Positions 59,961 to 64,000 of a stretch of DNA of 64,000 nt are shown piece by piece. The position numbers and the translations under genes are program-made. The first letter of the stretch is position 1. Every line of letters begins with the position of its first letter. The DNA lies in contig VZDJ01000056.1 in NCBI GenBank assembly GCA_008694505.1, positions 365,177-429,176 on the forward strand, given 5' to 3'. A model generated the notes under the pieces. It was not told the DNA's origin. It saw nothing but the letters and a program-made list of their open reading frames with translations, and ran no database searches. This DNA is from Cyanoderma ruficeps. Lineage: Eukaryota; Chordata; Aves; Passeriformes; Timaliidae.

Positions 59961-62900
59961 TATATTATGCTGGATTTAAATATGCCAGAATTTGCTAAAT
60001 AAACTGATCTCCTTAAATTAATTGTGTTCAGATCAGGCACAAATGGCCTGTATTTGTTATTCCTGTATATTTTTTTTTTTCTAGCTGGCAGCTGTTTGTC
60101 CTTGCAGAGTTTGCAGTGGGGTCCTCACCACAGACCCCCCATCTGGAGCTGGGGTTGAGCTGGGCTTTGGGCCAAGGGGCAGGACAAGGGCGAGGGGGAG
60201 CACACAGGATCCCTGACTGCTTGGTGTGAGAGGTTTTGTCTGTCTGATCTTGATGCCTCCAGTCCTGAGAAGGTGTTTATGAGCTGTGCTGTGTCCTGCT
60301 GCACCTCAGAGGTACTTCTGGTGAGCAGGGTGAAGCTCAGACATCCATCCTGTCATGTTCAAGGCTTGTCAATGGGTTGGAGTGTGGTTACTGCAGCCAG
60401 AGTTTGCTTTAGACGTGGTGCTGGGATTATAAAGTGCAGTATTGGGTTGTGTTAAAGTAACTGTGCTCATATTAGCAAAGCCTGGCAGTTCTGACATGGA
60501 GCCTTTAGATTTACACCATCTTTTGCCTTGGGTCTGACCTAAATCCCAGGCATTTAGGGACAAGAAATGAATTAAGTCTTGTCTCTGTTCAGACCAAATT
60601 CCTGGCCTGTGCTGAGTGCACCATTAACGGAGCCAGCAGTGGTCATGTCTTTGCCTGAGACTGCCATAAATTGCATTTATTAATGGCAGATTATATAAAC
60701 TTCAGCCAAGTCTTTATCAGCACTTAGGCCAGACACCAGATAAACAGTTGGCTGCAAGTTTGTGCTCTAACAAAATTGCACATGAACCTTGAGCTCAGTG
60801 TTGTGGTTTAAACACTTTCAGAGATGAGCCGGTTGCTCAGCAGTGTAAAGTGGATACTGTGTGAAGCCCAAGCAAGGCTGCTGTGGCACATCTCCTGAGG
60901 ATGCCACCCTTGGCTCTCCGTGGGACTGTCGTGGCTCCTGCCCCAGCCCGCAGTGTCCCTGCAGGATGGGGATGAGCAGAGCCGGGGCTTCCCAGAGCCC
61001 ACACGTGTCCCTGCACTTGGCTGTGCCTCACCCTTTATTCCTTGGGATGAGTTTCCCCTCATATCTGGCCTGCCATTCCCCCTCAGAAGAGCTGGCCCTC
61101 TGCTGCCAGCTGCACTCCAGGAAATTCCCCGCTGCTGGGAAGAGATTCCCTGCCCAGGACATGCCGGAGCTCCCAGGGACTGTGCTCCCAAATTAAAGCA
61201 AAGTGACAACACATGTATGTCATGTTTGCTGGGGGGGGGGCTGGAGCAGCTCTGGCAAAGTCAGGGAGAGCAGTGCAGTTTTCCTAAGTTTTTTTTTTTT
61301 TTTAAACCAAGCCTTTGAAATCCTTTTTAACATCTGCTCTTTATTACACAACAATATAACTGTTCTTTTAGGAAAAGAGACATTTTTCATTATTCATATC
61401 TGAGTTAACAGACACATTTCCATGTGCCTACAATAACTGTGAGGGCTTTGCTTTCAGGTGATCTGGCTGTACAGCCAAGTCCAACTCCAACACTGTTTTC
61501 TGTTCCATGTCTGCATTTACCTTAGTAACAACTGAAACCAGGTTTTTATCAGAGGGCCAGGGTTTGGTTTTTATTAAATAAATAGTTTAACTCTGTATGA
61601 ATGAGTGACATGAAACTCTGGGAGGAAATCTGACCCTTGCAGCCCCTCACATCCCAACTTCATCAGCAGAAGCCTTGTTCTTTGTAGGGGCAACATCGTT
61701 GCTTTTCCCTTTCCCATCCCAGGGATCACACTGAGTTTTTTCTTTTACATCCAAGTCAAAAAGGATGTAAACTTTGTGGGGTTTCGAATCAAAAGTAATA
61801 TGTAAGGATTTGAAGGCAGAGGGATGGAGCACCGAAAAGCTGACCTCTGTTTCCCCTTCCATGCCAGACTGCATTCCCTGCGTTTGTGTTTGTGTTTCAG
61901 CAGCTCAGGGCTGGGGCTGCTCTCTGGGAGCAGGGTGCTGTGAAGGGGCAGGCGCTGGAAGGGCAGTGGGCTCCTGTCCTGCCCTGAGCCCCCAGTAATT
62001 ACTGCAACACCATCAGTATTTGCACACCGGGGAAAACAATTCAGGCACCGATGTTTGTGCTTGACTCCAAAGTTACATCTTTACATCAAACTGATTTTAA
62101 AGACTGTAGCACATCTGCAGTTTCAAGGGATAGTAAAGCCAGTGTTGCACTCCGAGAAATAACTCCACAGTCTGAGTTGTTGATGTCATTTAACTAATTT
62201 GAAGCTCATTGTGATGATGATATCATAGAACATTTACTCTTTTTTCCCCTCCCCCAAATAAAATGGTGCTGTTCAACTTCTGGAGAACTGGCAAAGGTGT
62301 TGTTTGGCAATCATGGAGGGAGAGGAGGAGGGAGAACGACATGCCCTGGGGGATGCTTTGGTGGGCTTCAGCATTTAAACAAGTTTGTTTGATACATAGA
62401 TTGGCCCATTTTCAATATTAAATTACTCCATGAAATGGTTTTCCAGGCCTTATGCTGGCCAGAAAGGTTTGAAAGCCCATGGGAGTTTAGCCTCCGTAAG
62501 AAAGGGAGCATCAGTTCCAGTGCCAGGTGAAACTTATCAATCGAAAGCTAAACTTGTGTTTAGAGAGAAGCCAACAGCCCTAATGATGTGAACAAGACCA
62601 TGGAGCTTCTCCAGTGCTGCTCAGGGGGTGTGGCAGAGCTATTGTGTTTTCCAGCAGTTCCAAGGCACTGCAGCAGCTGCAGGAGAGGGCTCAGCACAGG
62701 CTTGAGACACAGTGGGGCAGCAGAGAGAACCACCTGCCCTGGAACAGAGGGAGTTCTTCCTGGTGACTTTAAGAGACTCCCACTGTGCTCAGAGTTTGCC
62801 TCTGAAGACTAAGAGCTCAGCTTGTCAGAAATCCAACAAAATATCCAGGAAAAGGTTTTAGGTAATTTGGTTGTGACTAGGTAGAAATCTCCAGCGGGAA

Positions 62901-63129
62901 AAGAGCCTCTGCAGCAGGCTGAGTGTCTTAGGGTGTCTTCATAGAGTAAAGATTACCAATTAAATGCAAATTATTTTTATTCTAGAAGTGTAAAAATAGT
63001 CCAGAACCCTAAAACTGTTGTCCTAAAACGTTGTCCAGAACCCTAAAACGACCTTGAAAAATGCAGAACTATTGTGGGAAAAGGGAAGAAATATTTGGGG
63101 ATTACTTTCTATGAAAAATATTCCTAAAT
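59961..63129. other. Intergenic, no gene recognised
   Basis: Contains a 15-T run (61290-61304), a 10-G run (61230-61239) and an imperfect local duplication of CCAGAACCCTAAAAC (63001 and 63034). The expected next gene in this neighbourhood in mammals, FBLN2, is not detectable. Confidence 0.4.
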
Positions 63130-63900
63130 CTTGCAAAATGAAAAATGAACAGAGTAGCTGCTAGTCTCAGGAGCCTGGCTGCTGCCTGCCCAGCCCTGGC
63201 TGTGCTCAGACAAGGAGCTCTACCAGAGCTGGTGGTACCACCCAGGCCCTGGAGCTGAAGCCCAAAAATGTTGCTCAGGCCCTGCCCTGGCAGCAGGGCT
63301 GCGCTTTCACTCCTGGCCGGACACCAGCGCCTTCTGGTCTTGTTCTGGCTGGTGGTGGCAGTTCCACAGGAATGACCTGGAAAGGCATCTGTGGCAGGGA
63401 CGTGGGAGGCTGGCTTGGGGTTGTACAATAACAGGTACAGGTTGCTCCAGGTGAAGTCGTTGGCAGCTCTTCTGAAGCTGCAGAGGTGCTCCTGTGGAGA
63501 GAGGAGGTGTCTGAGGCCCCAGCTGACGGTGGCACACAGGGACCCTCCTGCACAGCAGGGCCCCGAGCTGGCAAGGCTCCCCAGCACGGCTGCAGCTGCT
63601 GGCACAGCTTGGCCCAGCTGCACAGCTGCCCCTCAAGGCCCCGGCCAGCAGGGGATGGCTCTGGGCAGGGTCCCTGGCCAGGAGCGCGCCCCAGAGCGCC
63701 TCTGCCCTTCCAGGGCAATCCGGGCCCTGCTCTTTCTCCTCCCCACCTTGCTTTGCCTCTGCCCGCTGCCCCTGGGGCTGCTCTTGGCCAGGCAGCCTCA
63801 GTGGGAGCCAGCACTGGCTGCAGCCCCAGCGGGCTCCCCAGGACAAGGCCCAGCAATTAAGAGGCCAATTCAAGCACTGGGCAGCAGCAGAACCCTCAGC
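63130..63900. other. GC-rich segment with overlapping open frames on both strands
   Basis: Composition changes abruptly to GC-rich. Open frames of 170-210 codons overlap in several frames of both strands (63102-63623, 63275-63856 and 63307-63939 minus; 63391-63996 plus). They are rich in Ala, Pro, Gly, Leu and Ser and I recognise none of them. The multi-frame openness argues for composition rather than coding. A lineage-specific gene or repeat cannot be ruled out. Confidence 0.35.
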
Positions 63901-64000
63901 AGAGTTAGTGGGACAACCAGTGACTATCCACAACTCCACAGCATTCTCACTGGGAATGTTTCCTGCCTACAGCTGACTTTCAAAAGAAGCTGTTAGAGGG

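Noticed and set aside
53531..64000. FBLN2 exons expected downstream of HDAC11 from mammalian gene order
   Set aside because: No cysteine-rich fibulin or EGF-like exon could be found in any frame. If the gene is present, it starts beyond the window.

Overview
This window is vertebrate nuclear DNA, almost certainly from a bird. At least eight fragments of the avian CR1 LINE 3' end are present, along with several solo LTRs of avian endogenous-retrovirus type. Two interrupted genes have standard GT-AG splice sites, and their order matches the NUP210-HDAC11 neighbourhood known in birds and mammals. The LTR content suggests a neoavian, perhaps a passerine, but the species cannot be named from the sequence. 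I see no bacterial-style operons, CRISPR arrays, tRNA or rRNA genes.

Layout: (1) 1-14.36 kb, minus strand: the 5' part of NUP210 (gp210, the membrane nucleoporin). Nine coding exons give the first 379 codons in one continuous phase, from the signal peptide in a CpG island at about 14.1-14.6 kb. The remaining exons lie to the left of the window. The introns hold two LTR pieces, a CR1 end and a 75-bp minisatellite beside exon 2. (2) 14.6-32.3 kb: about 18 kb of intergenic DNA between two divergently transcribed genes. It holds CR1 fragments, a 341-bp solo LTR, a decayed reverse-transcriptase-like segment, and a direct copy of part of NUP210 exon 3 and intron 2. (3) 32.3-53.5 kb, plus strand: complete HDAC11, ten exons, 353 codons. 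All zinc-binding and catalytic residues are present, and the start codon appears to be split by intron 1. (4) 53.5-64 kb: downstream intergenic DNA with two CR1 fragments and a GC-rich end. No further gene was recognised.

The two genes share no obvious pathway. NUP210 is part of the luminal ring of the nuclear pore. HDAC11 is a class IV zinc-dependent deacylase. The most unusual items are the split HDAC11 initiation codon; a 491-bp gapless copy, 98% identical, of a NUP210 exon/intron segment 20,381 bp away with a sharp drop in identity at its edge; a 43-bp GC inverted repeat just upstream of the NUP210 start codon; repeats or LTRs pressed against two functional splice acceptors; and a possible RTE-like LINE remnant.
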